This document shows, one piece after another, positions 1-5,095 of a DNA stretch of 5,095 nt. A model generated the notes under the pieces. The model was not told the origin of the DNA and made no database searches. It saw nothing but the letters and a program-made list of their open reading frames with translations. Source of the stretch: Cytophagales bacterium (lineage in GTDB: Bacteria > Bacteroidota > Bacteroidia > Cytophagales > Spirosomataceae); the NCBI GenBank assembly GCA_013205605.1, contig JABMMK010000306.1, positions 1-5,095 of the forward strand, given 5' to 3'. A program made the translations under genes and the position numbers. Numbering within the stretch: the stretch's first letter is position 1; every line of letters starts with the position of its first letter.

Positions 1-209
1 AAAAGCTTTCTTTGGGCAGCATAAGGCACAATATCCTCCTTTTGCAATAACTTAAGTAAGTCGGCAAAAACCTGCAAAAGTCCCCATTTCCCTACTTCTG
101 TTGGCCCCAAACGGTCCTGCATAAATGCTGATAATTTTCGCTCCACATACACGCCGACCACCACATTAAGGCTAATTAAAACAAGGCAAATAAGTAGAGC
201 GATCCACAT
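1..209 (-). CDS. nuoH: NADH-quinone oxidoreductase subunit H (complex I), 5' part only
   Basis: This is the N-terminal 69 codons of a complex I membrane subunit; the rest lies beyond base 1. NuoH sits at the joint between the peripheral and membrane arms and helps form the quinone-binding site. The translation has a hydrophobic first helix (about residues 2-22), then the family's conserved cytoplasmic loop: ERK at 23-25, QDRLGP at 31-36, a Gly at 40, LLQVFADLLKLL at 44-55 and KED at 57-59. This pattern is characteristic of NuoH/ND1. The start is ATG at 209-207. An in-frame TAA at 218-216 rules out an upstream start, so the head before helix 1 is very short. There is no Shine-Dalgarno sequence. 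The ATG overlaps the stop codon of metZ by one base, so translation is probably coupled to it. A complex I gene directly after metZ, with no nuoG or nuoF before it, is unusual. Identification is strong despite the truncation. Confidence 0.92.
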   Translation of the reverse strand, partial: MWIALLICLVLISLNVVVGVYVERKLSAFMQDRLGPTEVGKWGLLQVFADLLKLLQKEDIVPYAAQRKL

Positions 210-1372
210 TATAGTTTATTTAAGGCCTGCGTGATGTCCTCAATTAAATCGTCGATGTGTTCTAGGCCCACCGAGATCCGAACTAAACCATCTGTAATGC
301 CGACTTCAGCCTTATCTTCAAGAGACAATTTTGAGTGGGTCGTTGAGCCCGGATGTGTCATAATGGTCCTAGAATCCCCTAAATTGGATGATATGGTAAT
401 AAATTTCAATTGTTTCGAAAAGGCATTGACCTTTTCAAATCCACCTTTTATATCTATCGTAATAATACCACCCCCATATTTCATTTGCTTTTTGGCTAAT
501 TCATATTGAGGATGTGCAGGAAGAAAAGGATAATTAACTGCATTAAGCGCTTTGTGACCGTCTAAAGCTAAGGCTAAGGCCATCGCATTTTCCGAATGCT
601 TTTGCATCCTTAAATCAAGCAATTCTAAGCTTTTTGACAAAACCCAAGCGTTAAAAGGCGACAGTGATGGACCCGTATGTCGAGCAAAAAAACGTATTTC
701 TTGAATCAATTCTTTTTTTCCACATATAATGCCACCTAATACTCGTCCTTGTCCGTCGATAAATTTAGTCGCCGAATGAATGATTAAATCAGCACCCATA
801 TCTATGGGTGTTTGTAATATAGGTGTAGCAAAACAATTGTCGACCACCAAAACAATATCCGTGCCCGCTTTCAAATCACTCAAAGCTTGTATATCGATAA
901 GCTCTAAACCTGGATTTGAGGGACTCTCGCAAAACATGAATTTAGTGTTAGGCTTAATTGCGCTTTTCCAAGCGCCTAAATCACTCCCGGTAACAAAAGT
1001 GCATTCGATGCCCCACTTCGTAGTGATTTTAGTTAATATTTGAATCGCTGAACCAAACAAAGCTTTGGAAGCGATAATATGATCTCCTGATTTCAATAAA
1101 CCCGCCATCGAAGCAAATATGGCGGCCATTCCCGTTGAGAAGGCAATTCCATCCTCCGCATTTTCCAACACACACATTTTCGAAACAAACTCATCCACAT
1201 TGGGATTCATAAATCGCGAATAAATATTCCCTTCCATTTCATCTGCAAAAATGGCTTTACTTTGCTCTGCATCTTCAAACGTAAAACTAGACGTTAAATA
1301 AAGAGGCACAGAATGTTCTCGATTAGGGGACTTGGGTACCTGTATTCGAATCGATTGAGTCTGTTTTTTCAT
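209..1372 (-). CDS. metZ: O-succinylhomoserine sulfhydrylase (trans-sulfuration PLP enzyme)
   Basis: This 387-residue protein belongs to the Cys/Met-metabolism PLP-dependent family (fold type I), at full family length. It probably makes homocysteine from an activated homoserine ester and sulfide in the cytoplasm, one step before methionine. Visible motifs are YSR at 51-53 (phosphate contact from the neighbouring subunit), STGM at 79-82, ESPSNP at 149-154, VVDNCFATP at 177-184 with Asp178 facing the pyridine nitrogen, HSATKF at 199-204 with Lys203 as the Schiff-base lysine, and LVRISVGLE at 363-371 with Arg366 for the substrate carboxylate. The run DGQGRVLGG (206-214), SLSPFNAW (236-243), and Phe106 where gamma-lyases and cystathionine enzymes usually have Tyr, favour MetZ over MetB, MetC or methionine gamma-lyase. 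I did not find a feature that separates succinyl from acetyl donors. The ATG at 1372 is the only start, since an in-frame TAA lies at 1384-1382 and the next Met is residue 46. The gene precedes nuoH with a 1-base overlap and is divergent from the DUF1080 gene. Confidence 0.9.
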   Translation of the reverse strand: MKKQTQSIRIQVPKSPNREHSVPLYLTSSFTFEDAEQSKAIFADEMEGNIYSRFMNPNVDEFVSKMCVLENAEDGIAFSTGMAAIFASMAGLLKSGDHIIASKALFGSAIQILTKITTKWGIECTFVTGSDLGAWKSAIKPNTKFMFCESPSNPGLELIDIQALSDLKAGTDIVLVVDNCFATPILQTPIDMGADLIIHSATKFIDGQGRVLGGIICGKKELIQEIRFFARHTGPSLSPFNAWVLSKSLELLDLRMQKHSENAMALALALDGHKALNAVNYPFLPAHPQYELAKKQMKYGGGIITIDIKGGFEKVNAFSKQLKFITISSNLGDSRTIMTHPGSTTHSKLSLEDKAEVGITDGLVRISVGLEHIDDLIEDITQALNKL

Positions 1373-1383
1373 AAATTTTAATT

Positions 1384-1441
1384 AATAATCTACAAAAATA
1401 ATAGATTAACATTAAAAAACTTCGTTAAAAATAATCTATTT
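1384..1441. repeat. Three copies of a TAATCTA motif, two in inverted orientation
   Basis: AATAATCTA occurs twice in direct orientation, at 1384-1392 and 1430-1438. An inverted copy, TAATAGATTA, lies at 1399-1408 and pairs at 9 of 10 positions with 1432-1441, with 23 nt between the arms. The cluster straddles the metZ -7 candidate and ends about 12 nt before the -33 element proposed for the opposite gene. That is where an operator for a dimeric regulator could sit. No regulator gene is in the window, and low base complexity weakens the case. Confidence 0.35.
1393..1400 (-). promoter_or_regulatory. Candidate Bacteroidota -7 element for metZ-nuoH
   Basis: Read on the minus strand, this is TATTTTTG, an exact match to the Bacteroidota -7 consensus TAnnTTTG, placed 20 nt upstream of the metZ ATG. 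The predicted leader is short (roughly 15 nt). No clear TTTG -33 element lies 17-23 nt further upstream, and the region is so A/T-rich that a chance match is possible. Confidence 0.4.
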
Positions 1442-1452
1442 ATCGATAAAAA

Positions 1453-1483
1453 TTTGAGTAAAAAAATATTGGTTATATCTTTA
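1453..1483 (+). promoter_or_regulatory. Candidate Bacteroidota promoter for the DUF1080-oxidoreductase unit
   Basis: TTTG at 1453-1456 is followed after exactly 19 nt by TATCTTTA at 1476-1483, which matches TAnnTTTG at all but the last base. The arrangement and spacing fit the housekeeping sigma factor promoters of Bacteroidota. Transcription would start near 1488, giving an A/T-rich leader of about 25 nt with no Shine-Dalgarno sequence before the ATG at 1513. This is inference from consensus matching only. Confidence 0.45.
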
Positions 1484-1512
1484 TAAGAAATAGAAATATA
1501 CCTTTAAATAGA

Positions 1513-2877
1513 ATGATGAAAAAAACAATTTACTCAATGCTTGTGGCGGTGATGCTTATACCAACTGCCATGCAAGCGCAAAAATGGACCAATCTTTTTG
1601 ACGGAAAAACGTTTACGGGTTGGAAACAATTAAATGGCCAAGCGAAATACGAGATTAAAAACGGAGTGATTATCGGCACCACCGTAGCTAACACCCCTAA
1701 TTCTTTCATGACTACTGAAAAAACGTACGGTGATTTCATCCTTGAATTAGAATTAAAAGTGGACAACTCGATGAATTCAGGTATTCAAATCCGTAGTTTA
1801 TCAAAACCAGAATTCAACAATGGCCGCGTTCATGGATACCAAGTGGAAATAGATCCCTCGGATCGCGGTTGGTCCGGCGGAATCTACGACGAAGCACGTA
1901 GAGGTTGGTTATACCAAAATGAAATGAATCCTGCCGCTAAAAAAGCTTTCAAGCGCGAGGCTTGGAATAAATATCGCATCGAGGCGATTGGCAGTGTCAT
2001 TCGTACTTGGATTAATGATGTGCCGGTGGCCAATTTGATCGACGACATGACACCAGAAGGATTTATTGCCCTTCAAGTGCATGCGATTGGAAAAGAAGCT
2101 ACCGCTGGAAAGCAGGTCATGTGGAAAAATGTTCGCATTCAAACAGGCAAGGATATGCAACCACGCCCAGCGGATGGTGTGACTCCCGTGGAAAACTATA
2201 CCTTGAATACGCTTTCAGATCAAGAAAAATCTTTGGGATTTAAATTATTATTTAATGGAAAAGATTTGACTGGGTTCAGATCTGCATTCAAAACCACTGC
2301 ACCTCCTAAAGTTTGGACTGCAGAAGAAGGAATGTTACACGTAAATTCTTCCGGTGGAAAAGAATCTGGTAACGGAGGTGATATATTGACCAACGAGAAA
2401 TTTGGAGCTTTTGAATTTGTTTTTGATTTTAAACTAACTGAAGGGGCTAATTCTGGTGTTAAATATTTTGTTAACGAAACATATGCATCTGGCATGTCGG
2501 CGATCGGCTTAGAATACCAAGTTTTAGATGACGAGAAACATCCAGATGCCAAATTAGGCACGGTAGGAAACCGTACACTAGCAAGTTTATATGACATCAT
2601 TCCATCGATTAAAAACGACAAACGTTTTCAAAAGAAAATAGGCGAATGGAATCAAGGACGTATCATCGTTTATCCAAACAACATCGTTCAACACTGGTTA
2701 AATGGATTTAAGGTGTTAGAATACGAAAGAAATAGCAATATTTATAAAGTGTTAGTGGCACATAGCAAGCATTCAAGATGGGATGGTTATGGTGCTCAAG
2801 CAGCTGGCCCTATCTTGTTTCAAGAGCACGGAGATTCCGTTTTTTACAAAAACATAAAAATTAGAGAAATTAAATAA
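1513..2877 (+). CDS. Exported tandem DUF1080 protein (3-keto-disaccharide hydrolase family)
   Basis: This 454-residue protein starts with a Sec signal peptide: lysines at 3-4, a hydrophobic core at about 6-19, and probable cleavage after Ala22. No Cys follows, so it is not a lipoprotein; the whole protein appears to lack Cys. Two DUF1080 (PF06439) jelly-roll domains follow, at about 25-209 and 244-452. They share paired landmarks: LFDGKTFTGW (28-37) and LLFNGKDLTGF (245-255); NSGIQIRS (88-95) and NSGVKYFV (313-320); GYQVEID (108-114) and GLEYQVLDD (332-340); GFIALQVH (183-190) and GPILFQEHG (432-440). Characterised members cleave 3-keto-glycosides made by Gfo/Idh/MocA dehydrogenases, and such a gene follows 18 nt downstream in the same frame. 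I infer a periplasmic role in cleaving an oxidised glycoside; the substrate is unknown. Single-domain members are common, so this is a duplicated architecture. ATGs at 1513 and 1516 are adjacent and either could start the protein. Family assignment is firm, catalysis inferred. Confidence 0.88.
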   Translation: MMKKTIYSMLVAVMLIPTAMQAQKWTNLFDGKTFTGWKQLNGQAKYEIKNGVIIGTTVANTPNSFMTTEKTYGDFILELELKVDNSMNSGIQIRSLSKPEFNNGRVHGYQVEIDPSDRGWSGGIYDEARRGWLYQNEMNPAAKKAFKREAWNKYRIEAIGSVIRTWINDVPVANLIDDMTPEGFIALQVHAIGKEATAGKQVMWKNVRIQTGKDMQPRPADGVTPVENYTLNTLSDQEKSLGFKLLFNGKDLTGFRSAFKTTAPPKVWTAEEGMLHVNSSGGKESGNGGDILTNEKFGAFEFVFDFKLTEGANSGVKYFVNETYASGMSAIGLEYQVLDDEKHPDAKLGTVGNRTLASLYDIIPSIKNDKRFQKKIGEWNQGRIIVYPNNIVQHWLNGFKVLEYERNSNIYKVLVAHSKHSRWDGYGAQAAGPILFQEHGDSVFYKNIKIREIK

Positions 2878-2895
2878 AATTATAAACCTATTACC

Positions 2896-4233
2896 ATGGA
2901 AAGAAGAGAATTTATTCAAAAAAGTGCCATAGCTTCGCTAGGTACTTTTGCCTTTAGCCCTAAATCTTATAGCAAGATTTTAGGTGCCAATGACCGGGTG
3001 CGCGTGGCTGCCGTTGGTTTTTCAGATCGTCACCGATCATCACACGTAGGGCCATTTAAAACTTTATCGAAAGAGATGAATTTTGAAATGGTCGGACTTT
3101 CTGATCTTTGGAATCGCCGTAGAGAAGAAGGTGCAGCTTATTACGAAAGCCAATTGGGATCCAAAGTGAAGACTTATCGAAATAACGATGAGTTATACGC
3201 GTCTAAAGGAATTGATGCTGTATTCATTTCAACAGCCGATTTCCAACATGCGATTCACTTAATTGAAGCTGTAAAAGCGGGTTGCGATGCCTATTGCGAG
3301 AAGCCTTTGGCAGAAACCATGGAAGATAACCGTGCGGTATTAAAGGCGGTAAAAGAATCCAATAAAATTGTGCAAATAGGATCTCAACGTCGTTCAGGAA
3401 CCAATTATTTTGCTGCTGAAGATTTTATCAAGTCAGGTAAATTCGGAGATATCAAAATGGTAGAGTTGCTTTGGAATGTAAACCAACCAGGAAGATGGAG
3501 ACGTCCAGCTTTAACTAAAATTTTAAAGGAGTCAGATATTGATTGGAATCGTTTCGTGCTTAACCGTCCAAAAGATACGTTTGATCCACGTAAATACTTA
3601 GAATATCGCTTATTCTGGCCATATTCATCCGGTATTTCGGGCCAATGGATGTCGCATCAAATTGATACCGTGCACTGGTTCTCTGGTTTAACGCATCCGC
3701 GTTCTGCCGTTTCCAACGGAGGTATTTACCAATGGAATGATGGTCGCGTAAATGCAGATACGCAAACAACTGTATTTGATTACGGCCCTTCAGATGATAA
3801 AACAAAAGGATTTCAAGTTCAATTTACTTCTCGCTTCTCAAATGGAGCCGGTGGAACGAAAGAAATTTATTACTCAAATTCAGGTGAATTAAATCTAGAT
3901 ACAAACACGATTTCTCCAAATGGTGGACTTCGCGAAAGAGATGCAAAAGAAATGGGTATGCAAGCCAACCTATTACCTAGCATGAAATTGGGTGAAGCTA
4001 TCGTAGTAGAAACAAGTGCTAATACCGGTGGAGACCAATTAACATTCAACCACATTAAAAACTGGATGGAATGTGTTCGTTCTCGCAAAACTCCAAATGC
4101 TCCTATCGAAGCTGGTTACCAACATTCCATTGCCACGATCATGTCAAATGCGGCATATCGTACAGGAATGCGCGTAACTTTCGACGAGAAAACGCAAGAG
4201 GTTATGGCAGGAAATAAAGTGTTTAAATATTAA
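2896..4233 (+). CDS. Tat-exported Gfo/Idh/MocA family oxidoreductase
   Basis: This 445-residue protein has a Tat-type N-terminus, ERREFIQKS (2-10), then a short hydrophobic stretch (11-20) with no clear cleavage site. That fits an enzyme exported folded with its nicotinamide cofactor, or retained as an anchor. An N-terminal Rossmann domain (about 35-155) has Asp70 at the end of strand 2 and the family motif EKP at 135-137 with the conserved Lys136. The C-terminal substrate domain follows, with SHQIDTVHW at 253-261 (His254, Asp257, His260). Oddities are that the glycine loop reads GFSDRH (41-46) instead of GxGxxG, and Gln250 stands where many members have Asp, four residues before the active-site His. 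Pairing with DUF1080 suggests it oxidises a glycoside, perhaps at C3. A GH109-like NAD-dependent glycosidase is an alternative, since those are also Tat-exported members of this fold, but EKP favours a dehydrogenase. The preceding gene's stop is in frame 21 nt upstream, so ATG 2896 is the start; no Shine-Dalgarno sequence. Confidence 0.88.
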   Translation: MERREFIQKSAIASLGTFAFSPKSYSKILGANDRVRVAAVGFSDRHRSSHVGPFKTLSKEMNFEMVGLSDLWNRRREEGAAYYESQLGSKVKTYRNNDELYASKGIDAVFISTADFQHAIHLIEAVKAGCDAYCEKPLAETMEDNRAVLKAVKESNKIVQIGSQRRSGTNYFAAEDFIKSGKFGDIKMVELLWNVNQPGRWRRPALTKILKESDIDWNRFVLNRPKDTFDPRKYLEYRLFWPYSSGISGQWMSHQIDTVHWFSGLTHPRSAVSNGGIYQWNDGRVNADTQTTVFDYGPSDDKTKGFQVQFTSRFSNGAGGTKEIYYSNSGELNLDTNTISPNGGLRERDAKEMGMQANLLPSMKLGEAIVVETSANTGGDQLTFNHIKNWMECVRSRKTPNAPIEAGYQHSIATIMSNAAYRTGMRVTFDEKTQEVMAGNKVFKY

Positions 4234-4310
4234 TTTAAAAAGAATTGACAGCCCCCCATTCCATGCGCCAAAACGCATTTGAATGCAAGCCCAAAAAATT
4301 CTAAACACAC

Positions 4311-4342
4311 AAAGAGACGCGATGAATCGCGTCTCTTTTTTT
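4311..4342 (+). terminator. Rho-independent terminator after the oxidoreductase gene
   Basis: A perfect 12-bp stem (4311-4322 with 4327-4338) closes a TGAA tetraloop at 4323-4326 and runs into seven T residues at 4336-4342. The core is GAGACGCGA paired with TCGCGTCTC. It lies 77 nt after the oxidoreductase stop codon and separates that unit from the PASTA gene. On the opposite strand the T tract is only three bases, so it acts mainly on plus-strand transcripts. No gene converges on it. Confidence 0.9.
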
Positions 4343-4429
4343 ATTCAAAGGCTGCCGTTTTTTCCATTAGACAATTTCAAATTTGCCACATATTTATTAT
4401 AACTTGCAGTAAATTCGAATTAACAGCAT

Positions 4430-5095
4430 ATGGCCATCATTCCGACTCAAACTAAGAAAGATCTTTATACGCACATAGCGATCATTATTTCCTTATTTTT
4501 AGTCTTGTTTTTTGGCTTTTTCTTTGTCTATTTGCCTTGGAGTACACACCACGGCGAAACCATTAAAGTTCCCAACCTGAAAGGAATGAGTGTCGAAAAA
4601 ATGGAAGAACTGATCAGTGAAAATGAGTTGGAATATGAAATTTCAGATTGCACTTTCACTGCTGATAAACCTCCTTTAACCATTTTATCTCAATACCCGA
4701 TGCCAAATTCTTTGGTCAAATCTGGTAGAAAAATATACATTACCATTAATTCAGAAACTCCTCCCACGATTAAATTGCCCACATTAGTCGGCTTGTCTGT
4801 GCGAAGTGCTGAGCAACAACTATTCATCTTAGGTTTAAGGAAGGGAATCGTGCATGAGGTTAATGACCCAAGAATCAAAGAAGTGATTGAAGTTCAAGCC
4901 TTTGGCAGAAAAATTGAGGCTGGAGCTAGCATACCAAAAGGCACAGCTGTAGACCTTTTCATCGGAAATGGTACGGCAAATGTAGAAATGGAATTGCCTG
5001 ATTTAGTAGGTAAACCTATGGACGAAGTCAACATCATACTCGCTGGAATGAATTTAAAAATAGGAAAAGTGACCTATGAGGCCAATAGTGAATTC
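4430..5095 (+). CDS. Membrane-anchored PASTA-domain protein, 5' part only
   Basis: The 222 codons visible here run off the right edge. A short cytoplasmic head (1-14) is followed by one transmembrane helix (about 15-36, rich in Ile, Leu and Phe), then an envelope-facing chain of PASTA repeats. Repeat 1 starts at about 45 with VPNLKGMS (47-54), repeat 2 at about 114 with LPTLVGLS (116-123), and repeat 3 at about 187 with LPDLVGKP (189-196), which is cut. PASTA domains elsewhere bind peptidoglycan or muropeptides on Ser/Thr kinases and penicillin-binding proteins. Here there is no kinase or transpeptidase domain, which matches a stand-alone protein I recall as common in Bacteroidota, often near rluD/rluA-type and ddl genes; those would lie beyond the window. 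I infer an envelope or cell-wall role without a known reaction. An in-frame TAA at 4421-4423 fixes ATG 4430, and the next Met (residue 53) lies after the membrane helix. No Shine-Dalgarno sequence is present. A terminator precedes it, so it should have its own promoter within 4343-4429, but I found no convincing one. Confidence 0.88.
   Translation, partial: MAIIPTQTKKDLYTHIAIIISLFLVLFFGFFFVYLPWSTHHGETIKVPNLKGMSVEKMEELISENELEYEISDCTFTADKPPLTILSQYPMPNSLVKSGRKIYITINSETPPTIKLPTLVGLSVRSAEQQLFILGLRKGIVHEVNDPRIKEVIEVQAFGRKIEAGASIPKGTAVDLFIGNGTANVEMELPDLVGKPMDEVNIILAGMNLKIGKVTYEANSEF

Noticed and set aside
209..1372. Alternative identity for the PLP enzyme as cystathionine gamma-synthase, cystathionine beta-lyase or methionine gamma-lyase
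   Set aside because: Phe106 in place of the usual Tyr, DGQGR after the PLP lysine, and SPFNAW match the MetZ group better. A biochemical test would still be needed to settle the substrate.
2220..2621. Open frame of 133 codons on the minus strand inside the DUF1080 gene
   Set aside because: It lies wholly antisense to a well-supported gene, has no recognisable motif, and has no promoter or start context of its own. Other shorter antisense frames at 231-509, 780-1043, 1530-1766, 1909-2160, 3560-3805, 3870-4088 and 4690-4878 are rejected for the same reason.
4263..4286. Small overlapping inverted repeats, ATGCG/CGCAT at 4263-4278 and GCATT/AATGC at 4275-4286
   Set aside because: Both stems are 5 bp and mutually exclusive, without a T tract. 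They could be a weak alternating structure, but nothing supports a riboswitch or small RNA in this 77-nt 3' region.
4382..4417. Possible promoter for the PASTA gene: TTTG at 4382-4385 with TAACTTG at 4400-4406 or TAAATTCG at 4410-4417
   Set aside because: The first pairing has a spacer of only 14 nt and lacks a T. The second has a 24-nt spacer and would leave a leader of under 10 nt. Neither fits well enough to annotate, although a promoter should lie in this spacer.
5090..5095. Window ends exactly on GAATTC and has AAGCTT at 3-8, suggesting a cloned restriction fragment
   Set aside because: Six-base sites are frequent by chance, reading frames continue through both edges, and no vector sequence is visible.

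Overview
The window looks like a piece of a Bacteroidota chromosome, probably from the Cytophagales/Flavobacteriales side (the phylum is fairly secure, the lower rank is a guess). The reasons are: no gene start has a Shine-Dalgarno sequence and the leaders are A/T-rich; candidate promoters fit the Bacteroidota pattern TTTG-N19-TAnnTTTG; and the proteins (a MetZ of this type, a stand-alone membrane PASTA protein, a tandem DUF1080 protein beside a Tat-targeted Gfo/Idh/MocA oxidoreductase) have familiar Bacteroidota forms.

Layout. Minus strand, 1-1372: metZ (O-succinylhomoserine sulfhydrylase-type PLP enzyme) runs directly into the 5' end of nuoH (complex I membrane subunit). The metZ stop and the nuoH start share one base (TAATG). 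nuoH leaves the window at base 1. A divergent, very A/T-rich 140-bp intergenic region (1373-1512) carries a candidate promoter for each direction and three copies of a TAATCTA motif. Plus strand, 1513-4233: a two-gene unit with an 18-nt gap, coding for a Sec-exported protein with two DUF1080 (3-keto-disaccharide hydrolase-type) domains and a Tat-signal Gfo/Idh/MocA oxidoreductase. It ends in a strong rho-independent terminator at 4311-4342. Plus strand, 4430-5095: the 5' part of a one-transmembrane, multi-PASTA protein that leaves the window at its third repeat.

How the genes fit together. The central pair is the most interesting part. In characterised systems, Gfo/Idh/MocA enzymes oxidise a sugar C3 hydroxyl to a ketone, and DUF1080 proteins then cleave the 3-keto-glycoside. 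Here both partners carry export signals, so the likely place of action is the periplasm or cell envelope. The substrate cannot be read from the sequence: no transporter, SusC/D pair or regulator lies in the window. The oxidoreductase also departs from the family in its cofactor glycine motif and in one residue of its usual active-site motif. The metZ-nuoH junction joins methionine biosynthesis to respiratory complex I, and the terminator hairpin may be a dispersed palindromic repeat. Apart from these points the window is ordinary chromosomal housekeeping and catabolic sequence. I see no mobile element, CRISPR array, tRNA or rRNA.
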